From: Rhodococcus sp. SBT000017
Lineage (GTDB): Bacteria > Actinomycetota > Actinomycetes > Mycobacteriales > Mycobacteriaceae
NCBI RefSeq assembly: GCF_003688915.1
Contig: NZ_REFU01000001.1
Location: 1,984,001-2,048,000 of the forward strand
Direction: 5' to 3'
DNA length: 64,000 bases
Shown: positions 43,630-52,436 of the stretch, one piece after another
How the letters are laid out: each line of letters begins with the position of its first letter
Position numbering within the stretch: the stretch's first letter is position 1
Made by a program: the position numbers and the translations under genes
Notes under the pieces: model-generated
Databases searched by the model: none
Told to the model about the DNA's origin: nothing
What the model saw: the letters and a program-made list of their open reading frames with translations, nothing else

Positions 43630-44259
43630 TCAGCCGGTGCGCAAGGCGGTTTCGACAACACGATCGAGGATCCTGGTGATCTGCTCTACGTCGTAGCGGT
43701 CTCGGGGCGAGTACAACAACACGTAGGGCTCAGGAAGTCCGATCGGTGGGCGGCCGGCCAACGGATGCAGTTCTCCCCAACCGGCATCGATGATGCGCTG
43801 GGCATCGCCGTGCTGCGCGACGACGTGCAGCGACCCGTCGCTGGGGTGGACGTGAGCGATCTCCCCGCCTGCTCGAGTCACCACACCGGGTCGCCGGTTC
43901 TCGGCGACCACGTACAGGGCCTGCCCGCGCTTCTCGAAATGACTCGTGCCCAGGTACAGGCGATCGGAGTCGGTTCGCGCGTGGGACTCGAGAACGTCGA
44001 ACACCGACACCGGGCCGCCCGGCGCGATGCCGTTCAGCTGGCGATGCGGAATCGGATAAGGGGCAACCGAGGGACGGGGCCCGGGCCGGGCCGGCAGTTC
44101 CCACGTCGGCGAGGCAGCGTCGGCGACGGCGTCACGGACGGTCAGCGGATCCCTACCGAGCGGGGTGAGGATCTTGGTGATGGCCCAACCCACCACGTTG
44201 GCGGGTAGCCCGCCGGGGCCGAGCGCCTTCCACGCCGCATAGTCCTCGGCGATCCTCAC
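43630..44259 (-). CDS. Luciferase-domain (DUF5519-like) protein
   Basis: 209 residues. The C-terminal half has the pattern EIAHVHPSDGSLHVVAQHGDAQRII, then DAGWGELHPLAG and LPEPYVLLYSPRDRYDVEQI, which matches the 'luciferase domain-containing' DUF5519 family of small alpha/beta proteins. Despite the name this is not a luciferase of the LLM class, and the function is unknown. No signal peptide or helix; probably cytoplasmic. Confidence 0.75.
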   Translation of the reverse strand: MRIAEDYAAWKALGPGGLPANVVGWAITKILTPLGRDPLTVRDAVADAASPTWELPARPGPRPSVAPYPIPHRQLNGIAPGGPVSVFDVLESHARTDSDRLYLGTSHFEKRGQALYVVAENRRPGVVTRAGGEIAHVHPSDGSLHVVAQHGDAQRIIDAGWGELHPLAGRPPIGLPEPYVLLYSPRDRYDVEQITRILDRVVETALRTG

Positions 44260-44281
44260 GAGACGAGAATTCTGCAGGCAC

Positions 44282-44485
44282 TCACACCGACACTGCCTCG
44301 CCGCAGATTCCGCATTCCTCGAACTCGACTCGCTTCCAGCGTGCGACCGGCACGAAGAACAGCGTGAACTGTTGGTACTGCTTCATGCGCGCCCACTGCG
44401 TGACGTTGTGGCAGCGTGGGCAGGTTCGCGTGGCACCCGAGCCGATGTGTTTGCGCTTGCTGCCGAAGCCGAAGAGAAGGAACAT
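44282..44485 (-). CDS. Zinc-ribbon domain protein
   Basis: 67 residues. Two Cys pairs, CPRC and CGIC, about 33 residues apart make a zinc ribbon. It starts MFLLFGFGSKRKH, the usual start of zinc-ribbon_15 family proteins, with TLFFVPVARWKR between the Cys pairs. Possibly membrane-associated through its hydrophobic N-terminus. The ribosome site is poor. Function unknown. Confidence 0.8.
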   Translation of the reverse strand: MFLLFGFGSKRKHIGSGATRTCPRCHNVTQWARMKQYQQFTLFFVPVARWKRVEFEECGICGEAVSV

Positions 44486-44510
44486 GACGCCAGCATAGGT
44501 GCGTCCCTCG

Positions 44511-45422
44511 TCATCGCGGCGCTGGGACGTCACCGATGGCCGGCACGACCGCGATGTTCGTCACCGAACTCGAGAACTGAGTCGATCGGTTGTCGCGCTG
44601 CAGAATTCGTTCTCCGAGCAACCGGCCGTCTTCGTCGCTGAACACCAGCTGGATGATTCCCAGTCGAGGATCGTCGAGACCCAGTGCGGTGCCACTACGG
44701 CCGGCGGCATCGGTGACTCCGGATTCGACATCGAGACCTTCGATGTCCTGGGCCGCTCGAAACAGTACCGATTGCTTCTGCACCGGCACCCGCTCACTGA
44801 GGGCTCGAATCTGCTCCCACACGGCGACGTCTTCGTCGACGTCGTTCAGCGACATGTCGGCTGCGGTGGCCGGGTCTTTCCTCAAGTCGTCGAGAACCTT
44901 CGCCGGATCGTCGGGCAATTGCTCGAGTGCGGACAGCGAACGAGACGCGAGGATCGACTGGTCGCCCACCGGAAGCGTCGTCGACTGCGACGCACCGTTC
45001 TCGGTCGAGGTCATCAGGCCCGGAGCACTGCCGTCGACGGATTCCCATACCTGAACAGTCACCCAACTCGGCCCGTTCTGCCGCAAGATCTCCCGGTACA
45101 CCCACCCCTGGGATGGCAGATCCAAGGGCGGTGCCGAGGACGCGGCGACGGCCGCTCTGTCGAGAACGGTGGCCGCCACTGCCTCGCTCGGCGTACCGCC
45201 TCCGCTGAGTTGCAGGCCGAGGACCATCACTGCGACGACGGCTGCGGCGGCAGCGGTCCATCGACCGAATGCCGGGCCCGCCTTTTCGGCCGGTGCCGGT
45301 TCGGTGGCCGCAGCGAGCCCCTCGGCATAGGCCTGATCGGACATCGGTGCGATGCCGCTGCGAAACTCGCGCAGGCTGCCGCTTCGCTCGAAGGTGCTCA
45401 TGTCGGTCTCGTGCAGGTTCAT
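44511..45422 (-). CDS. Membrane-anchored CU044_5270-like protein, probable sigma-factor partner
   Basis: 303 residues: about 52 cytoplasmic residues, one membrane helix (WTAAAAAVVAVMVLGLQL, about 54-72) and an outside domain of about 230 residues (GWVYREILRQNGPSWVTVQVW etc.), as in actinobacterial CU044_5270 proteins. The ATG overlaps the sigma factor stop (ATGA). This is the position of an anti-sigma factor. However, the cytoplasmic part is short and I see no zinc anti-sigma motif (HxxxCxxC), so any anti-sigma activity would be non-classical. Confidence 0.82.
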   Translation of the reverse strand: MNLHETDMSTFERSGSLREFRSGIAPMSDQAYAEGLAAATEPAPAEKAGPAFGRWTAAAAAVVAVMVLGLQLSGGGTPSEAVAATVLDRAAVAASSAPPLDLPSQGWVYREILRQNGPSWVTVQVWESVDGSAPGLMTSTENGASQSTTLPVGDQSILASRSLSALEQLPDDPAKVLDDLRKDPATAADMSLNDVDEDVAVWEQIRALSERVPVQKQSVLFRAAQDIEGLDVESGVTDAAGRSGTALGLDDPRLGIIQLVFSDEDGRLLGERILQRDNRSTQFSSSVTNIAVVPAIGDVPAPR

Positions 45423-45997
45423 GATTTCTCCTCGAACGATCGTAAAGTTTTGCGGGCCTGGTGCAGTCGAGATCGAACGCGCGCCACGGGCACGTCGAGC
45501 GCCGACGCGACCTGCTCGTACGTCAGGTCTTCCCAGGCGACCAACAGCAGGACGTCCCGGTCGAACGAGGACAGGGCGGCCAACGCGCCTGCTAGTGCCT
45601 GGGTCCGACGATGTGCACTGTCTCGGTCGACGACAGCGGACTCGAAGCCCGTCTCCGCGACCGGATCGATGCCGTGTCGCGCCAACGCACGGTAGCCCGA
45701 GACCTCGCGGCGGCGGTGCCGTGAGAGCTGATGTCCCGCAATGCCGTACAGCCAAGGCAGCACGCCGCCCCTGGTCGGGTCGTAGCTCGCCCATCCCGAG
45801 AACGCCACGGAGAACGTGTCCGCCGTCAGGTCGTCGGCGAGGTCGACTCCCACTCGACGAGCCAGGTACCGGTGGATCGTGCGGGCATGGTCCTCGTAGA
45901 CTCCTGCGAATTCACCTGCCTCGTCCGAAGGTGGCATCACCGTGTTCGGGTGCCGCCCGGGACGGATCCGGGTCGGGCCGAAACGCATCATCGTCAT
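45419..45997 (-). CDS. ECF-type RNA polymerase sigma factor
   Basis: About 192 residues. Region 2 reads FAGVYEDHARTIHRYLARRVG, then DLADDLTADTFSVAFSGWASYDP, with LPWLYGIAGHQLSRHRRRE at its end. Region 4 reads LSSFDRDVLLLVAWEDLTYEQVASALDVPVARVRSRLHQARK. ATG 45997 is chosen; the ribosome site is weak, and 45937 is possible. It is co-translated with the membrane partner downstream. The target promoters are not known. Confidence 0.9.
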   Translation of the reverse strand: MTMMRFGPTRIRPGRHPNTVMPPSDEAGEFAGVYEDHARTIHRYLARRVGVDLADDLTADTFSVAFSGWASYDPTRGGVLPWLYGIAGHQLSRHRRREVSGYRALARHGIDPVAETGFESAVVDRDSAHRRTQALAGALAALSSFDRDVLLLVAWEDLTYEQVASALDVPVARVRSRLHQARKTLRSFEEKS

Positions 45998-46147
45998 ACC
46001 TGTTACTTGCCTCGGGGCATCGGAACAGTTGAAGTACACACCAGTGACACCGCTCACACTGCACCAGGACATCCGAAGCGGGGTCGTCGGCGGGATTCGC
46101 CTCGCGTGGCCTGTCGGTTCGGGTTGCGTCCGTTGCACACACGGAAA

Positions 46148-46181
46148 GGCCGCCCTCTCACACTGGGTAGCGAGGGCGGCC
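46148..46181 (-). terminator. Terminator of the formaldehyde dehydrogenase gene
   Basis: GGCCGCCCTC (46148-46157) pairs perfectly with 46172-46181 over a 14-base loop, 17 bases after the fdhA stop on the minus strand; TTTCC follows on that strand. Confidence 0.7.
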
Positions 46182-46198
46182 GTCGTCGCGCGGTGGCG

Positions 46199-47416
46199 TC
46201 AGCTGGCGATCATGCCGTGTGGATCGATGACGAACTTCTGTGCGACTCCACTGTCGAATTCGCGGTAGCCCCGCGGAGCGTCGTCGAGCGAGATCACAGT
46301 TGCATTGACAGCTTTCGCGATCGAGACCCGCTCCGAGAGAATCGCATTCATCAGTTCGCGGTGGTAGCTCATCACCGGGCACTGCCCGGTGGCGAAGGAC
46401 AGCGATTTTGCCCAACCGGTGCCGAGGCTGAGCGACAGAGCACCACGCTGAGCAGCCTCGTCCACACCGCCGGGATCGCCGGTCACGTACAACCCCGGGA
46501 TGCCGATTCCGCCGCCCGCTGTGGTGATGTCCATCAGCGAGTTCAGGACCGTGGCCGGGGCCTCCCTGGACGAATCTCCACCGTGACCGCGGGCCTCGAA
46601 GCCCACCGCATCCACCGCGGCGTCGACCTCGGGCACGCCGAGAATCTGTTCGATCTGATCTTGCGGTGCGCCCTTGCCCACGTCGACGGTCTCGCAGCCG
46701 AACGTTCGCGCCTGGGCCAGCCTCTCGGCGTTCATGTCGCCGACGATCACCACCGATGCTCCCAGCAATTGCGCACCGACTGCGGCGGCGAGGCCGACCG
46801 GTCCCGCGCCCGCGATGTACACCGTCGCACCGGGTTTCACTCCTGCGGTGACGGCCCCGTGGAATCCGGTGGGAAAGATATCCGAGAGCATGGTCAGGTC
46901 CAGTATCTTCTCCAGAGCCTGGTCGCGATCGGGGAACTTCAGCAGGTTGAAGTCTGCGTAGGGTGCCATGACGTACTCGGCCTGGCCGCCGACCCACCCG
47001 CCCATGTCGACGTAGCCGAATGCCGAGCCCGGTCGATCGGGGTTCACATTGAGACAGATTCCCGTCTTGCGCTCCTTGCAGTTTCGACACCGTCCGCAGG
47101 CGATGTTGAACGGAACCGAGCAGATGTCTCCCACCTTCAGGAACTCGACGTCGCGTCCGACCTCGACGATTTCACCGGTGATCTCGTGGCCGAGCACCAG
47201 CCCTTCAGGTGCAGTAGTTCGCCCACGGACCATGTGCTGATCACTGCCGCAGATGTTGGTCGACACGACCTTCAGGATCACTCCGTGCTCGCACTTGCGT
47301 CCGATGTTCGCCGGGTTCACTCCGGGGCCGTCGGTCAACTCCAGGCCCGGAAATGCGATGTCCTGAACCTCTACCTTGCCCGGTCCGGCGTACGTCACTG
47401 CTCTGTTGTCTGCCAC
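46199..47416 (-). CDS. fdhA: Glutathione-independent formaldehyde dehydrogenase (zinc, NAD-dependent)
   Basis: Oxidises formaldehyde to formate without glutathione or mycothiol, by a dismutase-like reaction in the Pseudomonas putida enzyme. 405 residues, close to that enzyme's 399. Catalytic zinc ligands are Cys56 (NICGSDQHM) and His77 with Glu78 (GHEITGEI); the structural zinc is held by Cys107, 110, 113 and 121 (CGRCRNCKERKTGIC). NAD motif is IAGAGPVGLAAAVGAQLLGA. The long inserted loop typical of the family (FGYVDMGGWVGGQAEYVMAPYADFNLL region) is present. GTG 47416 follows AGGAGA. Divergent from galM. Confidence 0.92.
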   Translation of the reverse strand: MADNRAVTYAGPGKVEVQDIAFPGLELTDGPGVNPANIGRKCEHGVILKVVSTNICGSDQHMVRGRTTAPEGLVLGHEITGEIVEVGRDVEFLKVGDICSVPFNIACGRCRNCKERKTGICLNVNPDRPGSAFGYVDMGGWVGGQAEYVMAPYADFNLLKFPDRDQALEKILDLTMLSDIFPTGFHGAVTAGVKPGATVYIAGAGPVGLAAAVGAQLLGASVVIVGDMNAERLAQARTFGCETVDVGKGAPQDQIEQILGVPEVDAAVDAVGFEARGHGGDSSREAPATVLNSLMDITTAGGGIGIPGLYVTGDPGGVDEAAQRGALSLSLGTGWAKSLSFATGQCPVMSYHRELMNAILSERVSIAKAVNATVISLDDAPRGYREFDSGVAQKFVIDPHGMIAS

Positions 47417-47540
47417 GATTTCTCCTGTTCGGCGGATTCCTGGTGCGATCGACAGACCGAGATCGATTGGGCGCTCACAGTTTTCGTGCATCTTCGTCAG
47501 TGAACGCGAGACGATGTGGCCTGCATCACACCATAGTATG

Positions 47541-47550
47541 CGCACGTGCG
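47541..47550. promoter_or_regulatory. Palindrome in the fdhA/galM divergent gap
   Basis: CGCACGTGCG, a perfect 10-bp palindrome, midway between the two divergent starts. It could be a regulator site, but palindromes of this base composition also arise by chance in high-GC DNA. Confidence 0.25.
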
Positions 47551-47623
47551 AATGCGGGTCGCGCCGCCCGCCGCACGCAACGATCACAGCACCGATCCCA
47601 CTGGCCGGCGCTATCGTCGAGCC

Positions 47624-48637
47624 GTGCCATCCGATGAGAATTCCAGCCAGACCGTCACGATCGGCTCCGCGCCCGGCGTCGAGGTGGACGTGCTCACCTA
47701 CGGTGCCACCCTGCAGCGCATGTCGGTCACCTGCGGCGACGGACAGCGACGCGACGTTCTCGTGGGCCTAGCCGGGGAGAGCGAATTACGCTCGTCCACA
47801 GCCTATTTCGGCTCCACGGTGGGTCGGTACGCCAACCGCATCGCGGATGGACGGCTCGACATCGACGGACGGCCGGTACAGCTGACGATCAACGACGGCG
47901 TCAATCACCTTCACGGCGGCGCCGACGGCTTCGACTCGCGACACTGGACCGTCGTCGAGCGATCGGTGGACTCGGTCGAACTCGAACTGATCAGCCCGGA
48001 CGGGGATCAGGGCTACCCGGGCGAGGTTCGTGCGCGGGCACGGTTCTCGGTCACGGACGACACCGTGCGCTTGGAGTTGACCGCCACCACGACCGCGACG
48101 ACCGTGGTGAACCTGACCTCGCATGCATACTTCGACCTCGACGGTCACGGCATCGACGACCACGTGCTCCAGGTCTTCGCGTCGTCGTTCACTCCCGTGA
48201 ATCCGGACGGCATTCCCACCGGGAGCATCGACGACGTCGCAGGCAGTGCGCTCGATCTCCGAGAGCCGGGTCGCGTCGGCGATCTCGCCCGCGCCGGCCA
48301 CCCGCAATTGTCGGCGGCCAGGGGAATCGACCACAACTTCGTCGTCGACGGCGACGGGTTGCGGTGCGCGGCAAGGCTCTCCTCGGCGCGCAGCCGTACC
48401 GCACTCGAGGTGTGGACCGATCAGCCCGGGCTGCAGGTGTACACCGGCAACTTCCTGGACGGTAGCGATGTCTCGCGCCGCGGAACCATGCTGCGCCAGG
48501 GAGACGGCATAGCGCTCGAACCTCAGCTGTTTCCCGACGGGCCGAATCATCCGAACTTCCCGTCGGCCGAACTGAACACCGGCGAGACGTACCGGTCCCT
48601 CATCGAGTGGAAGTTCTCTGTCGACCACCGTGGGTGA
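47624..48637 (+). CDS. galM: Aldose 1-epimerase (mutarotase)
   Basis: Interconverts alpha and beta anomers of an aldose. 337 residues with the GalM signature: TYGATLQRMSV, STVGRYANRIADGRL, and NHLHGGADGFDSRHW, with the catalytic His pair NLTSHAYFDLDGHG and Glu in GIALEPQLFPDGPNH. GTG 47624 is the likely start. Its stop codon lies within the first of two LacI-type operators, and the arabinose ABC transporter follows, so it belongs functionally to the arabinose locus: it would supply the anomer needed for transport or for the isomerase. Confidence 0.92.
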   Translation: MPSDENSSQTVTIGSAPGVEVDVLTYGATLQRMSVTCGDGQRRDVLVGLAGESELRSSTAYFGSTVGRYANRIADGRLDIDGRPVQLTINDGVNHLHGGADGFDSRHWTVVERSVDSVELELISPDGDQGYPGEVRARARFSVTDDTVRLELTATTTATTVVNLTSHAYFDLDGHGIDDHVLQVFASSFTPVNPDGIPTGSIDDVAGSALDLREPGRVGDLARAGHPQLSAARGIDHNFVVDGDGLRCAARLSSARSRTALEVWTDQPGLQVYTGNFLDGSDVSRRGTMLRQGDGIALEPQLFPDGPNHPNFPSAELNTGETYRSLIEWKFSVDHRG

Positions 48638-48646
48638 GCGTTAACA
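48633..48646. promoter_or_regulatory. LacI-type operator 1 of the arabinose operon
   Basis: The minus strand reads TGTTAACGCTCACC, the LacI/GalR-type palindrome centred on CG. It overlaps the galM stop. The identical 13-base core is found inverted at 48688-48700, with centres 55 bp apart. Confidence 0.7.
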
Positions 48647-48687
48647 ATTCTTCGATCGATCTTGGCCGAACTATTGACGACTGCCGA

Positions 48688-48701
48688 TGTTAACGCTCAC
48701 A
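48688..48701. promoter_or_regulatory. LacI-type operator 2 of the arabinose operon
   Basis: TGTTAACGCTCACA on the plus strand, inverted copy of operator 1. TTGACG (48674-48679) lies just upstream and TATGTT (48703-48708), 41 bases before the ATG, just downstream, so the site sits within the probable promoter. Confidence 0.72.
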
Positions 48702-48748
48702 CTATGTTGCACACGTCACAGCGGAGTGGCGACATCGAGGAGATCACC

Positions 48749-49750
48749 ATGGCGTCCAAAACATTTTTTGCGGCAAGCGCGCTCGTCCTGAGCGGCGCGA
48801 TCGTCCTGAGCGCGTGCAGCAGCGGAGGCGACGACGCGTCCGGCGGCGGCAGCGAAGGCGGTACCGTCCTGGGCTTTTCCCAGGTCGGTGCCGAAAGCGG
48901 CTGGCGGACCGCGAACACGACATCGATTCAAGAGGCAGCCACCGAAGCCGGCGTCGATCTGAAGTTCTCCGACGCACAGCAGAAACAGGAGAACCAGATC
49001 AAGGCGATTCGCACCTACATCCAGCAGAAGGTCGACGTCATCGCCTTCAGCCCGGTTGTCGAGACCGGGTGGGAACCTGTTCTGCAGGAAGCGAAGCGAG
49101 CCGACATCCCCGTGATTCTCACCGACCGTGCGGTCGACACCACCGACGATTCGCTCTACGCGACATTCCTCGGGTCGGACTTCGTCGAAGAAGGCGTAAA
49201 GGCCGGTGACTGGTTGGTGCAGAACAGCGCGATCGCCGATACCACCGGAGACGGCAAGATCAACGTGGTCGAACTCGAAGGCACCACCGGTGCCGCTCCG
49301 GCCATCGACCGCGCCGAGGGATTCCGCCAGGCTATCGGCAGCGAGCCGAACATCGCCATCACAGCGTCGCAGACCGGCGACTTCACGCGCGACGGCGGCA
49401 AGCAGGTCATGGAGTCGTTCCTGAACTCCAACCGCGGCCAGATCGACGTCGTCTTCGCTCAGAACGACGACATGGGCATCGGCGCAATCCAAGCCATCGA
49501 GGCCGCCGGACTGGTGCCGGGCAAGGACATCAAGATCATCACGGTCGACGCTGTCAAGGACGGAATGCAGGCCCTCGCCGACGGCAAGATCGACTTCATC
49601 GTCGAGTGCAATCCCCTTCTCGGACCTCAGCTGATGGAGCTGACCGACAAAGTCGTCAAGGGTGAGGACGTACCCAAGCGGGTCGTCACCGAGGAGACCA
49701 CTTTCACGTCCGATCAGGCGGCCGCCGTACTCGCCGACCGCCAGTACTGA
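48749..49750 (+). CDS. Sugar ABC transporter substrate-binding lipoprotein (YtfQ-like)
   Basis: 333 residues, a periplasmic-binding-protein type I fold anchored as a lipoprotein: lipobox LSAC with Cys23. GFSQVGAESGWRTANTTSI and the DAQQKQENQIKAIRTYIQQKVDVIAF block (core QQKQENQIKAIRT), as well as FSPVVETGWEPVLQEAK and TDRAVD, closely follow YtfQ, the galactofuranose-binding protein. In an araBDA operon the ligand is most likely L-arabinose, perhaps in the furanose form. ATG 48749 follows GAGGAGA. First gene of a seven-gene operon. Confidence 0.92.
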   Translation: MASKTFFAASALVLSGAIVLSACSSGGDDASGGGSEGGTVLGFSQVGAESGWRTANTTSIQEAATEAGVDLKFSDAQQKQENQIKAIRTYIQQKVDVIAFSPVVETGWEPVLQEAKRADIPVILTDRAVDTTDDSLYATFLGSDFVEEGVKAGDWLVQNSAIADTTGDGKINVVELEGTTGAAPAIDRAEGFRQAIGSEPNIAITASQTGDFTRDGGKQVMESFLNSNRGQIDVVFAQNDDMGIGAIQAIEAAGLVPGKDIKIITVDAVKDGMQALADGKIDFIVECNPLLGPQLMELTDKVVKGEDVPKRVVTEETTFTSDQAAAVLADRQY

Positions 49751-49761
49751 GGTACGTCTTC

Positions 49762-51375
49762 ATGACCACCGATACCGTTCCCGCTGCGGAGCCGGTTCCC
49801 ATCGTGGAGATGAAGAACATCTCGATCACCTTCGGTGCCGTTCGAGCCCTCGACGGGGTCTCGCTCCGACTCTTTCCCGGCGAAGTGCACTCACTGATGG
49901 GTGAGAACGGTGCCGGTAAGTCGACGTTGATCAAAGCTCTGACCGGCGTCTATTCGATCGACAACGGAACCGTCACCATCGACGGGACCGAGCACGAGTT
50001 CGCCACTCCGAGCGCGGCCCAGGCTGCAGGTATCAGCACCGTCTACCAGGAAGTGAATCTGCTTCCCAATCTGACGGTTGCCGAGAACATGCTCCTGGGC
50101 CGCGAACCCCGTCGGCTCCCCGGAAAAGTGTTGGGAGCCATCGGCGGAATCGACAGACGCGCGATGAACCGTCGTGCACGCACCACTCTGGACCGGCTCG
50201 GTCTCGACATCGAACCGTCGTCGATCGTCGGTGATCACCCGATCGCCGTGCAGCAACTCGTCGCGATCGCCCGCGCGGTCGACGTCGATGCTCGGGTTCT
50301 GATCCTCGACGAACCGACGTCGAGTCTGGACAAGGACGAGGTCGAGACTCTGTATTCGGTGATCGAGCGTCTTCGGGGCAACGGGACGTCGATCGTGTTC
50401 GTCTCGCACTTCCTCGACCAGATCTATCGCATCTCCGATCGGATGACGATCCTGCGAAACGGCAAGTTCGTCTCCGAGCGACTGGTTGCCGACACCCCGC
50501 AGTTCGAGTTGGTCGAGCTGATGATCGGACGCGAACTCGACACTCTGCGCGAACTCGACAGCCGCGAACCGGTAGTGGTGGCGCCAGGAGACGCTCCCGT
50601 CGTGGAGGTACTCGGCATCGGCCGCAAGGGCGCTCTCGAGGCAACGGATCTTCGCCTTCACGCAGGCCAAGTCGTCGGCGTCGCAGGCCTGCTCGGCTCA
50701 GGTCGCACCGAATTGGCCCGACTGCTCGCCGGGGCCGACAGGGCGGATTCCGGATCCATCGAGGTGCACTCCACCAAACATCGCATTCGCAGTCCTCGGC
50801 AGGCCGCGGACCGACGCATCGCGCTCACCAGCGAGGATCGCAAGGCAGACGGCGTCGTCGGCGACCTGTCGGTGGCAGACAACATGATGCTCGCACTGCA
50901 GGCGAAGCGGGGATGGCTACGACCCATTCCCCGAGCGACGAGACACAAGCTCGTGCAGGACTACATCACTGCACTCGACATCCGGCCCGCAGATCCGAAT
51001 GCCTCGATGCGCAACCTGTCCGGTGGCAACCAACAGAAGGTTCTGCTCGCCCGCTGGCTCATCACCGAACCGGAACTGCTGATCCTCGACGAACCCACGC
51101 GTGGCATCGACATCGGCGCGAAAGCTCAGATTCAAACTCTGGTCGCCGATCTCGCGGCCCGGGGAATGTCGGTGGTATTCATCTCCGCCGAACTCGAAGA
51201 GATTCTGCGCCTGAGCGACCGCATCGTGATCATGCGCGATCGCCGCAAGATCGACGAACGCATCAACGACGGAGTGTCGGTGGGCGACGTGCTGGCCACC
51301 ATCGCAGCGGGCGTTCGTACCGACGAACCCACCGCGGTCACCGCCTCGAACATCGACAGGACTGTCGCACCATGA
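49762..51375 (+). CDS. Sugar ABC transporter ATPase (two-domain, YtfR/AraG-like)
   Basis: 537 residues with two ABC domains, the usual CUT2 layout. Domain 1: Walker A GENGAGKST, Q-loop VYQEVNLLPN, Walker B VLILDEPTSSL. Its signature is IAVQQLVAIARAV, lacking the LSGGQ core. Domain 2: a diverged Walker A GLLGSGRTEL, then LSGGNQQKVLLARWL and LLILDEPTRGID. This half-degenerate arrangement is normal in CUT2 ATPases. The stop overlaps the next ATG by four bases. Confidence 0.93.
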   Translation: MTTDTVPAAEPVPIVEMKNISITFGAVRALDGVSLRLFPGEVHSLMGENGAGKSTLIKALTGVYSIDNGTVTIDGTEHEFATPSAAQAAGISTVYQEVNLLPNLTVAENMLLGREPRRLPGKVLGAIGGIDRRAMNRRARTTLDRLGLDIEPSSIVGDHPIAVQQLVAIARAVDVDARVLILDEPTSSLDKDEVETLYSVIERLRGNGTSIVFVSHFLDQIYRISDRMTILRNGKFVSERLVADTPQFELVELMIGRELDTLRELDSREPVVVAPGDAPVVEVLGIGRKGALEATDLRLHAGQVVGVAGLLGSGRTELARLLAGADRADSGSIEVHSTKHRIRSPRQAADRRIALTSEDRKADGVVGDLSVADNMMLALQAKRGWLRPIPRATRHKLVQDYITALDIRPADPNASMRNLSGGNQQKVLLARWLITEPELLILDEPTRGIDIGAKAQIQTLVADLAARGMSVVFISAELEEILRLSDRIVIMRDRRKIDERINDGVSVGDVLATIAAGVRTDEPTAVTASNIDRTVAP

Positions 51376-52436
51376 CTCGAACTCTCGAACCGAAGACCGC
51401 CGCGCCTGCGCGCGTCCGCTCCGCTTTCACCCAGCCCGTGGTCTGGCCGCTGCTGGCATTGATCGCACTGATCGTCGTCAATGTCGTTGTCACACCGGAC
51501 TTCCTCGATATTCGCATCGAGAATGGCGGACTGTTCGGTAACGTCGTCGACATCGCGCGCAACTCCGCGCCCCTCATCCTCGTCGCCGTCGGCATGACGC
51601 TGGTGGTGGCCACTCGCGGTATCGACCTCTCCGTCGGCGCGGTCGCAGTGATCGCCGCCGCGGTCGCCTGCACCCGAATCGCCGCCGCACCGGACGAGGG
51701 TGCCACGACGACCATGATCATGGCCGTCGTCTGGGCGCTGGGCGCGTGCTTGCTGCTCGGTCTGTGGAACGGACTTCTCGTGTCCGTCTTCGGTATTCAG
51801 CCCATCATCGCGACGTTGATTCTGATGGTCGCCGGCCGTGGGCTCGCCATGTTGATCACCGACGGAAACATCACGACCGTCAACAACGCTGCGTTCAGCG
51901 AACTCGCGTCCGGCACCTTTCTCGGTCTGCCGCTCGCCCTCATCATCGCGCTCGTGGTGGTTGCGGGTACCGCGGTGCTGACGCGTCGCACCGCTCTGGG
52001 AATGCTCGTCGAGGCAGTCGGAATCAATCCGGAGGCAAGCAGATTGGCCGGTGTGCGCTCGCGCACGATCGTCTGGACCGTCTACGTGTTCGCCGCGGTG
52101 TGCTCGGGAACGGCCGGCCTGATCATTGCCGCCAACACCAACTCGGTGAACGCCAACAGCCTCGGCCAATGGATCGAGCTGGACGCCATTCTGGCCGTCG
52201 TCATCGGCGGCACCGCGCTCACCGGTGGCCGATTCTCCATCGCGGGCACCGTGGTCGGCGCACTGCTGATCGGCACTCTCACTCGCACCATCACCAACGT
52301 CGGCATTCCGTCCGAGGCCAACTACCTGTTCAAGGCAGTCGTCATCATCGTGGTCTGCCTCCTGCAATCACCGCGAATCCGCGCCACGCTGCGGTCCTTC
52401 GTGCGACCCGACTCGACCAAGGCGGTACGAGCGTGA
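51372..52436 (+). CDS. Sugar ABC transporter permease 1 (YtfT-like)
   Basis: 354 residues with eight to ten helices of the BPD_transp_2 family. The hallmark VAVGMTLVVATRGIDLSVGAV is followed by AVVIGGTALTGGRFSIAGTVVGALLIGTL near the C-terminus (core GGTALTGGRF). Forms a heterodimer channel with the next gene. Start and stop both overlap neighbours by four bases. Confidence 0.93.
   Translation: MTRTLEPKTAAPARVRSAFTQPVVWPLLALIALIVVNVVVTPDFLDIRIENGGLFGNVVDIARNSAPLILVAVGMTLVVATRGIDLSVGAVAVIAAAVACTRIAAAPDEGATTTMIMAVVWALGACLLLGLWNGLLVSVFGIQPIIATLILMVAGRGLAMLITDGNITTVNNAAFSELASGTFLGLPLALIIALVVVAGTAVLTRRTALGMLVEAVGINPEASRLAGVRSRTIVWTVYVFAAVCSGTAGLIIAANTNSVNANSLGQWIELDAILAVVIGGTALTGGRFSIAGTVVGALLIGTLTRTITNVGIPSEANYLFKAVVIIVVCLLQSPRIRATLRSFVRPDSTKAVRA

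Noticed and set aside
43630..44259. True light-emitting luciferase for the luciferase-domain protein
   Set aside because: The fold signature is DUF5519-like, not the LLM TIM barrel, and there are no lux partners.
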